From UBA9630 sp037137555 (GTDB lineage: Bacteria; Patescibacteriota; Minisyncoccia; Moranbacterales; UBA2206): a stretch of DNA of 10,817 nt. The notes below the pieces were generated by a model. The model did no database searches. It was not told where the DNA came from and saw only the letters and a list, made by a program, of their open reading frames with translations. Position 1 is the stretch's first letter, and the number at the start of each line of letters is the position of its first letter. This document shows positions 1-5,178 of the stretch, in pieces. The stretch covers positions 1-10,817 of the forward strand of contig JBAXKA010000033.1 of assembly GCA_037137555.1 (NCBI GenBank). Reading direction: 5' to 3'. Position numbers and translations under genes: made by a program.

Positions 1-16
1 CCTTCGGCACGCCCAC
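1..16 (-). tRNA. Possible 5' fragment of a further tRNA, cut by the window edge
   Basis: Read on the minus strand, the first 16 bases fit the 5' end of a tRNA: a 7-base acceptor strand (GTGGGCG), then T8, G9, a D-stem start CCG, and A13, A14, G15, matching the invariant T8, A14 and purine 15. It lies 34 bases beyond the CCA of the preceding tRNA, in the range of spacings in the cluster. Identity cannot be told; the D-arm would suit a class II tRNA (Ser, Leu or Tyr). Only one acceptor strand is visible, so pairing cannot be tested. Confidence 0.35.
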
Positions 17-50
17 TCCTTGGTTGGTTCTCAACCGCTAAGTTCCATTC

Positions 51-126
51 TGGTGCGCCCTGAGGGACTCGAACCCCCAGCCTTCTGGTCCGAAGCCAGA
101 CGCTCTATCCGTTGAGCTAAGGGCGC
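51..126 (-). tRNA. tRNA-Arg, anticodon TCG
   Basis: A complete cloverleaf folds on the minus strand: acceptor GCGCCCT/AGGGCGC (7 bp), D-arm GCTC/GAGC, anticodon stem TCTGG/CCAGA with loop CTTCGGA (anticodon TCG, reads CGA and probably other CGN codons), variable loop AGGCT, T-arm GGGGG/CCCTC with one G-U pair and loop TTCGAGT. The discriminator is A73 and the CCA end is encoded (bases 51-53), unlike the three other complete tRNAs here. Length is 76 bases with CCA. It follows tRNA-His by 42 bases and is probably cut from the same primary transcript. Confidence 0.96.
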
Positions 127-168
127 AAAATATTTTATTGTTTATTTTTCTTCTAAAATTTTCAGAGG

Positions 169-240
169 GGTGGCTAGAGAGAATCGAACTCTCGACACAG
201 GTACCACAAACCCGAGTTTTGCCACTAAACTATAGCCACC
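169..240 (-). tRNA. tRNA-His, anticodon GTG
   Basis: The cloverleaf has acceptor GTGGCTA/TAGCCAC, preceded by an extra G at position -1 (base 240) that pairs with C73 (base 169). The G-1:C73 pair is the identity hallmark of tRNA-His. The anticodon stem is CGGGT/ACCTG around loop TTGTGGT (anticodon GTG); the T-arm is GAGAG/CTCTC with loop TTCGATT. The variable loop is short (TGTC). CCA is not encoded: the bases after C73 read CCT. It lies 37 bases downstream of tRNA-Lys. Confidence 0.96.
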
Positions 241-277
241 ACTCTAAAAACTTTACTTGATTGAAAATTTCTTTTCG

Positions 278-350
278 TGCCCTCACCAAGATTCGAACTT
301 GGGACCATCTCCTTAAGAGGGAGCTGCTCTACCAACTGAGCTATAAGGGC
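278..350 (-). tRNA. tRNA-Lys, anticodon CTT
   Basis: The cloverleaf on the minus strand has acceptor GCCCTTA/TGAGGGC (one T-G pair), D-arm GCTC/GAGC, anticodon loop CTCTTAA giving anticodon CTT, variable loop TGGTC, T-arm CCAAG/CTTGG with loop TTCGAAT, and discriminator A73. The top pair of the anticodon stem (27-43) is a G-A mismatch. CCA is not encoded (CGA follows A73) and must be added after transcription. U36-A37 makes it an expected substrate for t6A37 modification, which needs the tsaD product encoded further right. Confidence 0.96.
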
Positions 351-365
351 GGTCTATTTTCATAG

Positions 366-438
366 TGCGCCGGGCAGGAATCGAACCTGCGACCAATAGC
401 TTAGAAGGCTACTGCTCTATCCACTGAGCTACCGGCGC
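366..438 (-). tRNA. tRNA-Arg, anticodon TCT
   Basis: This is the promoter-proximal member of the cluster. Acceptor GCGCCGG/CCGGCGC, D-arm GCTC/GAGC, anticodon stem GTAGC/GCTAT with loop CTTCTAA (anticodon TCT, reads AGA and AGG, the usual Arg codons in AT-rich genomes), variable loop TGGTC, T-arm GCAGG/CCTGC with loop TTCGATT, discriminator A73. No CCA is encoded (CTA follows). U36-A37 is the t6A signature. The gap to tRNA-Lys is only 15 bases. Confidence 0.96.
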
Positions 439-467
439 AGAAAAAAGTGTTGATTAGCAACAAAATT

Positions 468-496
468 AGTCTAGCAAAAATAATCAGCTAAGTCAA
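468..496 (-). promoter_or_regulatory. Promoter of the tRNA cluster
   Basis: On the minus strand a -35 box TTGACT (491-496) is separated by exactly 17 bases from a -10 box TAGACT (468-473), with TGC just upstream of the -10 (extended -10). The expected start is near base 461, about 23 bases before the first tRNA. The -35 box contains the TGA stop codon (493-495) of the VanW-family gene, so this control site is partly coding sequence. No terminator lies between that gene and the tRNAs, so read-through from upstream is possible. Confidence 0.72.
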
Positions 497-1803
497 TTTA
501 TTTTATGTTCTTTTTTGTAGACGCGCCATTCTCGGTCAGACCAAGCTTTAGGTTTTTCAGTAAGCAAGCCTGATGTTTCTCCTGGGTGAGGAAATTTAGC
601 AGGGGATTCATAGCTACTCTTAAAAATATCTTCGCGGATCAAATTATCATCTTTGTCATTTATTTTTTGAGTGAAAGTTGTTTTCATGGAACCATCAGGA
701 TTTTTTTCTAAAATAGTTGGTCCGATAACTGTGGTTTTTCTGCCATCAGATGTGCCATAAAATTGAAAAATTAATTCTGTGCCGATGATTTTTGTTTGAA
801 TTAAAATATGTCCGGGAGTGTCATTTTTAAAACGCAGATCTGGCTTAGGAATATAAACAGTAGAATCCATTCCTTGGGGATTGTAATAGCCAACAGGGTA
901 AGCATGATTTCTTCTGGCAGTTATTTCTAGACCGGAATAAATTGCAGCACGAAAAGCAGTAGTAGAGACTTGGCAAATTCCTCCACCAAATTCTGGCTCA
1001 GTTTTATCTTTTTTTATAACCAACTCAGGCAAATAACCATGCTCACCATCAACCTCACCAAGAACTTGCACAAAAGAAAATTCTTCACCAGGCTCAATTA
1101 TAATTCCATCGAATCGTTCAGTGGCAACATTAATATTGAAAACTCGATTTTTTGGTGAGCCTCGAAAATTTGAATGACCCTCGCCAATCAATGTTTCGAT
1201 GCCCATATCATTAACGGATTCAGCCGTAACGACAGGATCAATTTCCTGATAAGGTAATTCAAGTTCTTGATTAATAATATTATTTTTTAGTAAGTTAAAA
1301 ATAAGTTCAAAACTTTTTGTTTCATCAAGTTTTAAACCTTTTTCGCTTAAAGTAAAAAGTGCTACTTTTCCGTCTTCGACTTTGAGGCGTGAATTAGTTG
1401 GATCTTTATTGATTTTTTTAGCAAGATTAGTGATAGATTTTTTTACAAGATCAGTGTCCAGTGTTACAAAAACTTTTTTCTTAAAGTTAGTTTCTTTACG
1501 ATGACTAAAAAACAATTCGCAAATCAATGATTTTTTATAAATGCAAAAGTTGCCATTTTCTATCTCGGATGCATAATTAGCAGTATAGCTAAGTGATGAT
1601 TTTTCCTTAAACCATTCAGCCACTTCAAGCGAAGGAATAGTCGCTTTAGTGTCCTTTATTTTCAAAACTAGATTAGTCTTTAAGTTAGTATTTAATTCTT
1701 GAGTGGTGAAAAAACCCAAATCAAAACTTTCCGCAAAGCAAGTTGGCGAGAGGAAAAAAAGAGCGAATAATAATAAAATAATATAATAATATCTTAGCTT
1801 CAT
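493..1803 (-). CDS. Exported VanW-family protein
   Basis: Codes for 436 aa. A signal peptide (Lys/Arg near the start, hydrophobic core about residues 7-19, likely cut after CFA at 22-24) sends it out of the cytoplasm. Residues about 105-190 resemble the PG_binding_4 type domain found before VanW domains. Residues about 213-345 form the VanW domain, with the family signature GGGICQVSTT at 273-282, the upstream PGEEFSF (238-244) and a following RRNHAYP (297-303). VanW was named from a vancomycin-resistance cluster; its biochemical role is not settled, and a cell-wall function is inferred from context. The last ~90 residues are a charged tail of unknown role. The start is the only Met before the signal peptide. 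There is no Shine-Dalgarno sequence; a TGG-TATATT extended -10 ends 9 bases before the ATG, so the mRNA may be nearly leaderless. It ends in TGA. Confidence 0.93.
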   Translation of the reverse strand: MKLRYYYIILLLFALFFLSPTCFAESFDLGFFTTQELNTNLKTNLVLKIKDTKATIPSLEVAEWFKEKSSLSYTANYASEIENGNFCIYKKSLICELFFSHRKETNFKKKVFVTLDTDLVKKSITNLAKKINKDPTNSRLKVEDGKVALFTLSEKGLKLDETKSFELIFNLLKNNIINQELELPYQEIDPVVTAESVNDMGIETLIGEGHSNFRGSPKNRVFNINVATERFDGIIIEPGEEFSFVQVLGEVDGEHGYLPELVIKKDKTEPEFGGGICQVSTTAFRAAIYSGLEITARRNHAYPVGYYNPQGMDSTVYIPKPDLRFKNDTPGHILIQTKIIGTELIFQFYGTSDGRKTTVIGPTILEKNPDGSMKTTFTQKINDKDDNLIREDIFKSSYESPAKFPHPGETSGLLTEKPKAWSDREWRVYKKEHKIN

Positions 1804-1812
1804 AATTTATAG

Positions 1813-1821
1813 AATATACCA
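1813..1821 (-). promoter_or_regulatory. Extended -10 promoter of the VanW-family gene
   Basis: On the minus strand TATATT (1813-1818) is preceded by TGG, an extended -10 motif. No good -35 sits at the right distance; that position falls in the terminator hairpin of the Hsp20 gene. Transcription would begin near base 1806, within a few bases of the ATG at 1803, implying a leaderless or almost leaderless mRNA. Confidence 0.4.
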
Positions 1822-1822
1822 G

Positions 1823-1853
1823 AAAATAAAACCTCGCAATAACGGCGAGGTTT
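1823..1853 (-). terminator. Rho-independent terminator after the Hsp20 gene
   Basis: A perfect 9-bp stem, arms AAACCTCGC (1829-1837) and GCGAGGTTT (1845-1853), closes a 7-base loop. On the minus strand it is followed by a T-rich run (TTTTATTTT including the stem foot). It lies 27 bases beyond the Hsp20 stop codon. A second copy of GCGAGGTT at 1863-1870 could pair with the same left arm, giving an alternative, longer-looped hairpin. Confidence 0.75.
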
Positions 1854-1880
1854 ATATAAAAACGCGAGGTTGCGAATTAT

Positions 1881-2432
1881 CTAGAATCCTCGAACTTGAA
1901 TTTTTTTCGATTTATTATTATCAGCCTTTGGCATTCTCACAGTCAAGATTCCATTTTTCATTGAAGCTTCAATCTTATCAGCAACGACATCAATTGGCAA
2001 AATAACTGAGCGAGAAAAGGAACCCCAATAACATTCTTGGTAATAATAATTTTCTTCCGTAACTTGTTCATCACTTTTTCTTTCTCCGCGAATTGTGAGC
2101 ATATCATTATTAATACTAACATCAAGATCTTCTGGCTTTACTCCTGCAATAGTTGATTTAATAACAATATCTCCATCTGTTTGATAGACATCAATAGTTA
2201 GTTGGCCTTCATTATTTTCCAGATCATTTGAGCGATTATCTTCTCTGTCTTCTCTGGAAAAATGATTAGGCGTTGTTGAATGCGTAACAATTTCTCTTTC
2301 TATTTCAATTTCATCTTCTTGACCATACATGTTTACATTGGGTGAAATAGTGCGTTCAGAAACATAAGCATCATCTTCAATTGTTCTGGCACCAGTTAAT
2401 CTTTCTAAAAAAGATTTTTTTATTTTAGTCAT
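1881..2432 (-). CDS. Hsp20 / alpha-crystallin small heat-shock protein
   Basis: Codes for 183 aa, an ATP-independent cytoplasmic chaperone that binds unfolding proteins and forms oligomers. The alpha-crystallin domain runs from about residue 77 to 170: LTIDVYQTDGDIVI opens it, then AGVKPEDLDV (96-105), LTIRGER (112-118), and the closing signature GILTVRMPK (161-169). The tail contains I-Q-V (178-180), an I-x-I/V motif used for oligomer contacts. The N-terminal arm (1-76) is longer than usual, strongly charged and probably disordered, with an E/D-rich stretch around 38-75. The gene has its own promoter and a terminator, so it can be expressed apart from tsaD upstream. No Shine-Dalgarno sequence is visible. 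The stop is TAG. Confidence 0.95.
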   Translation of the reverse strand: MTKIKKSFLERLTGARTIEDDAYVSERTISPNVNMYGQEDEIEIEREIVTHSTTPNHFSREDREDNRSNDLENNEGQLTIDVYQTDGDIVIKSTIAGVKPEDLDVSINNDMLTIRGERKSDEQVTEENYYYQECYWGSFSRSVILPIDVVADKIEASMKNGILTVRMPKADNNKSKKIQVRGF

Positions 2433-2468
2433 AAATTTTAAAAATTATTTATTATTTTTTATAATTAA

Positions 2469-2497
2469 ATTGTAGCAATATTATTAATATTTGGCAA
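2469..2497 (-). promoter_or_regulatory. Promoter of the Hsp20 gene with a palindrome in the spacer
   Basis: On the minus strand -35 TTGCCA (2492-2497) and -10 TACAAT (2469-2474) are exactly 17 bases apart, each matching five of six consensus bases. The start would lie near base 2462, giving a ~30-base leader. The spacer holds a perfect 15-base inverted repeat, AATATTA-T-TAATATT (2477-2491), which could be an operator. It does not look like the CIRCE element bound by HrcA. Confidence 0.75.
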
Positions 2498-2512
2498 GTT
2501 ATTTTTTTTTGC

Positions 2513-2965
2513 TTAATTTAAGCTTAAAATAAGGAAATTATAGAAAAAATGTAGCAGGATATTCAGACCAACAAAAAGAATGCCCAAGAAAAATGATTTC
2601 GATTGGCTTTTCAAAAAAAACACGCCCAAGATTGTAGTAGTAAAAAGATGCACAAGTAAAATTCCCAAAAAAGACAAAAAGACATTTTTTTCAGTCGAGG
2701 CTAATTTGAAAAATATGTCAACAAAGGCAAAACCTGCTCCGATAAAAAAAGCACTGGCGAGAATTTTGGTTTGTGCTGGCGTTTTTAATTTTGAATAATG
2801 ATTATAAATAAAAATATATTTTATTATTTCTTCGACAGTTGCCGTGAAGAGTAGAAAAAGCAAGGTCGTTTCAACTAAAGCAAAGCCAAAAATAGGCGGA
2901 CTTAATTCCAAGACTAAAGCACCAAGTGCAGCAATAATTCCTTCAAAAAATGCTTGAATAAACAT
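2513..2965 (-). CDS. Mini PrsW-like intramembrane protease homologue
   Basis: Codes for 150 aa, almost entirely hydrophobic, with about four or five membrane segments. It carries the layout of the PrsW family (glutamic-type intramembrane proteases, CPBP-related): EEIIK at 45-49, GAGFAFVD at 76-83, H106 followed by a T-rich stretch in the next segment, and HFFYN at 139-143. PrsW of Bacillus subtilis performs site-1 cleavage of an anti-sigma factor; the substrate here is unknown. Two oddities: the protein is well short of typical PrsW, and the second acidic position is Asp83 where I expect Glu in most members. It starts 10 bases after the tsaD stop, so it is probably co-transcribed with tsaD. 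No Shine-Dalgarno sequence is seen. Family assignment rests on motifs only. Confidence 0.72.
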   Translation of the reverse strand: MFIQAFFEGIIAALGALVLELSPPIFGFALVETTLLFLLFTATVEEIIKYIFIYNHYSKLKTPAQTKILASAFFIGAGFAFVDIFFKLASTEKNVFLSFLGILLVHLFTTTILGVFFLKSQSKSFFLGILFVGLNILLHFFYNFLILSLN

Positions 2966-2975
2966 AAATACTTTT

Positions 2976-4037
2976 TTATTTTTTTAATTTTAAGCTGGCG
3001 CTAGTTTCCAAATCTTGCCAGGTATTTTTTAATGTTTTTTTGTTTTTTAAATTTTCCCAACGATAATATCCGGCCATAGCAATCATTGTGGCGTTGTCGA
3101 GGCTATATAAAAATTCCGGTACAAGACAATTTATATTTTCTAGATTTTCTTCAACACTTAGTTTTAATTTTTTTCGTAAAGCTTGATTGGCACTAACTCC
3201 ACCAGCCAGCAGAATAGTTTTTGGCAGATATTTTTTGGCCGCACGAATAGTTTTTGCGATAAGCACATCGGTAACGGCTGATTGAAATTCTTGACACATT
3301 TCGGAAATATAAATTGGATCTTGCAAATTTTCTGGATCTTTTTTGGTGGCATACAACACAGCAGTTTTCAGACCGGAAAAAGAAAAATTGAAATTATTAG
3401 ATTTAAGCATGGGGCGGGGAAGTGTAATTTGAAATTTTTTATTTTTCTCAAGAAAAGCATCGGCTAATTTCGCCACGGCGGGACCGCCAGGATAACCGAG
3501 ATTTAAAATGCGAGCAACTTTATCGAAAGCTTCACCAACAGCATCATCGACAGTTTCGCCAATAATTTCATAGCTCAAATGTTTTCGCATTAAAACTAAT
3601 TGTGTATGACCACCAGAAACAACAAGTGCTAAAATGGGAAAATTTAATTTAGCGATATCAGCAGAAACAAAATTAGCATAAATATGTCCCTCAATATGAT
3701 GAATACCAATCAGCGGTTTTTTCCAGAGATACGCCAATGTTTTGGCAGTTGTCGTGCCAATTAAAAGTGCCGGAATTAGTCCTGGTCCATTTGTTACCGC
3801 AATTAAATCCAGGTCACTTGATTTTTTTTTGGCTTTTGCCAGCGCCGTTTCAATCACAGGCAAGATATTTTTCAAATGTTCTCGTGCCGCAAGATTTGGC
3901 ACAACGCCACCCCACTGAGCATGAAGAGCAATCTGAGACGAGACAATATTAGAAAGTACAGTCGCCCTATTAGCTATAACTTCAACAATAGCAGCGGCCG
4001 TTTCATCACAAGATGTTTCAATTCCAAGAATTAACAT
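2976..4037 (-). CDS. tsaD: tRNA N6-adenosine threonylcarbamoyltransferase TsaD
   Basis: Codes for 353 aa, close to the usual ~340. TsaD transfers the threonylcarbamoyl group from TC-AMP to A37 of tRNAs reading ANN codons, working in the cytoplasm with TsaB and TsaE (not in this window). Family landmarks are all present: LGIETSCDET (4-13), HAQWGGVVP (39-47), NGPGLIPALLIG (83-94), the metal-binding HIEGH (114-118), VSGGHTQL (140-147), GYPGGP (181-186), FSFSGLKTA (218-226), LLAGGVSAN (276-284), and the third metal ligand D314 in SLDNATMIA. This last motif is usually CTDN; here it is SLDN. The gene heads a unit with the PrsW-like gene 10 bases downstream. The start gives the standard N-terminus beginning four residues before GIETSCDET. 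No Shine-Dalgarno sequence is visible. Confidence 0.98.
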   Translation of the reverse strand: MLILGIETSCDETAAAIVEVIANRATVLSNIVSSQIALHAQWGGVVPNLAAREHLKNILPVIETALAKAKKKSSDLDLIAVTNGPGLIPALLIGTTTAKTLAYLWKKPLIGIHHIEGHIYANFVSADIAKLNFPILALVVSGGHTQLVLMRKHLSYEIIGETVDDAVGEAFDKVARILNLGYPGGPAVAKLADAFLEKNKKFQITLPRPMLKSNNFNFSFSGLKTAVLYATKKDPENLQDPIYISEMCQEFQSAVTDVLIAKTIRAAKKYLPKTILLAGGVSANQALRKKLKLSVEENLENINCLVPEFLYSLDNATMIAMAGYYRWENLKNKKTLKNTWQDLETSASLKLKK

Positions 4038-4065
4038 AAAATAGTTTAATTAGTTTAATATATTT

Positions 4066-4094
4066 AGTTTAAGTTAGATTGAGGATAATTGCAA
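4066..4094 (-). promoter_or_regulatory. Probable promoter of tsaD
   Basis: On the minus strand TTGCAA (4089-4094) lies 17 bases from TAAACT (4066-4071), a -35/-10 pair with a start near base 4059 and a ~22-base leader. The octamer TTAAACTA (minus strand) containing this -10 occurs three times, at 4065-4072, 4051-4058 and 4042-4049. Confidence 0.5.
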
Positions 4095-4111
4095 TTTTTC
4101 GCCATTTTTGT

Positions 4112-4140
4112 TTGACTTTTAATGAAAAGTCAGCTAGTAT
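4112..4140 (+). promoter_or_regulatory. Promoter of the secreted-protein gene, with inverted repeat
   Basis: On the plus strand -35 TTGACT (4112-4117) and -10 TAGTAT (4135-4140) are 17 bases apart; the start would be near base 4147. A perfect 7-bp inverted repeat, GACTTTT and AAAAGTC (4114-4131, 4-base centre AATG), overlaps the -35 and most of the spacer, a classic location for a repressor operator. Confidence 0.65.
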
Positions 4141-4173
4141 TTATTGTTATCAAAGTTCGTTGTCAATTTAATC

Positions 4174-4193
4174 GAGCTAACGAGGGTTGGCTC
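4174..4193 (+). promoter_or_regulatory. Hairpin in the 5' UTR of the secreted-protein gene
   Basis: GAGCTAAC (4174-4181) pairs over 8 bp with GTTGGCTC (4186-4193), one pair being T-G, closing a 4-base loop GAGG. It sits in the ~84-base leader, about 40 bases before the start codon. No T-run follows, so it is not a terminator. Possible roles are mRNA protection or translational control; no known riboswitch class is recognised. Confidence 0.45.
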
Positions 4194-4230
4194 AAATATC
4201 ATCAACAAAAAAAGGGGAGCAGAGAGTAAC

Positions 4231-5130
4231 ATGAAAAAAGTTTTTTTAGCAAATTTTTTATTGGCTATGGTCACATCGCTGGTTTTAATGGCGACGCCGG
4301 GATTTTCCGAGGAAAAAGAAAGCAATCCGCATGCACGGATTGCCCACGAATGGCGCAAAAGCATTTCTAGTATGGCGCCAGTTTTGGGAAGTCAGGAAAT
4401 CAGTCGGATAGTTTTTTGTATGGATAAAAACTATCTGGCGAACGGAATGCCTCGCGTTGAATCGGTTGAGGCATTGGAAAGTAAAAAATCTGCAAACTTA
4501 ATTCTCTTTGTGCCAATTCTAAAAGGTGAAAGAGATTTATGTGAAAGTTGGAGAGGTTTTTCTTATTTTTCTCCGGCGCAATATATTCCGTTTATGAAAG
4601 CTATCATATTTGATGGCGATGCAAAATATTCTCAAAAGGGGAAAGCGATTGTGCTCGCCAGGGAGTATTATCGAGCATATTCAACAACTGATACTCCTCT
4701 ATATGACGAGGAAAGTTTTTGGTTGATTGAAAAAGATGCTCAAGCTTTCCAGAGCAAGTTTGTTTGGTTTCTGGGAGGAGAAAAATATCAAAAACTTGTT
4801 TATGCGGAAGTAAAACGCATAAATGAGGAAATTAACAATAAAAAAAACAAAGAGCTGGGGTATTTTCTGCCCGAGCCAACTGTTTATAACAAACAGTTGG
4901 TTAAAATTTTTGGAAAACCAGAATCGCGAGAGGAAGAAAGCTATGTCCAGAGAACTCTCTGGATCGACGCAATGTTTGTGATCATTGAAAATGACGCAAG
5001 CGTCGATGACGTGGCTAGGCAAAAAATTGCTTTCCTGAAAAGCTTGAATTTTTATAAACATAAAAAGGAAAGCTTGATAACAACAACAGCATTGGATTAT
5101 AGCTGGCATTATTTATCTCGCCAGAAATAA
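4231..5130 (+). CDS. Secreted protein of unknown function with an REYYR motif
   Basis: Codes for 299 aa. I take ATG 4231 as the start: GGGGAG (4214-4219) lies 11 bases upstream and the protein then opens with a typical signal peptide (KK at 2-3, hydrophobic core about 4-21, likely cut after GFS at 24-26). An upstream TTG at 4144 is in frame but would sit at the transcription start and spoil the signal peptide. The mature part has no membrane segment and is mixed alpha/beta by appearance; Cys63 and Cys104 could form a disulphide. The centre, AIVLAREYYRAY (139-150), then DEES (159-162), EKDAQAFQ (167-174) and LGGEKY (181-186), resembles exported zinc-peptidase-like proteins in which HExxHA is followed by an E..A..FQ helix; here both His would be Arg, so catalysis is unlikely. 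This comparison is from memory and motif shape only. Otherwise unrecognised. Confidence 0.85.
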   Translation: MKKVFLANFLLAMVTSLVLMATPGFSEEKESNPHARIAHEWRKSISSMAPVLGSQEISRIVFCMDKNYLANGMPRVESVEALESKKSANLILFVPILKGERDLCESWRGFSYFSPAQYIPFMKAIIFDGDAKYSQKGKAIVLAREYYRAYSTTDTPLYDEESFWLIEKDAQAFQSKFVWFLGGEKYQKLVYAEVKRINEEINNKKNKELGYFLPEPTVYNKQLVKIFGKPESREEESYVQRTLWIDAMFVIIENDASVDDVARQKIAFLKSLNFYKHKKESLITTTALDYSWHYLSRQK

Positions 5131-5138
5131 TCCTCAAC

Positions 5139-5178
5139 ACTCCAACACGACTGCATTATGGTCGGGTTGGAGTTTTTT
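5139..5178 (+). terminator. Strong rho-independent terminator after the secreted-protein gene
   Basis: Arms 5139-5151 (ACTCCAACACGAC) and 5161-5173 pair over 13 positions with one A-G mismatch, around a 9-base loop, followed on the plus strand by six T residues (5173-5178). It begins 8 bases after the TAA stop. On the minus strand the hairpin is not followed by a T-run, so it should act in one direction only. Its T-run overlaps the stop codon (5177-5179) of the converging glycosyltransferase gene. Confidence 0.92.

Noticed and set aside
970..1158. Plus-strand open frame opposite the VanW gene
   Set aside because: It overlaps the conserved VanW core motif on the other strand and has no supporting signals; it is a shadow frame.
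2511..2523. Palindrome GCTTAATTTAAGC at the end of the PrsW-like gene as a terminator
   Set aside because: On the transcribed (minus) strand it is followed by a run of A, not T, and the stem can form only about 4 bp with a usable loop.
3164..3952. Short open frames on both strands within tsaD
   Set aside because: They overlap the conserved TsaD sequence and show no family features of their own.
4144..4230. In-frame TTG extension of the secreted-protein gene
   Set aside because: The TTG coincides with the expected transcription start, has no ribosome binding site, and would put 29 non-signal residues before a clear signal peptide. ATG 4231 has GGGGAG upstream.
4699..5109. 136-codon open frame on the minus strand inside the secreted-protein gene
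   Set aside because: It lies fully within the plus-strand gene, which has promoter, ribosome binding site, signal peptide and terminator; the antisense product is not recognisable.
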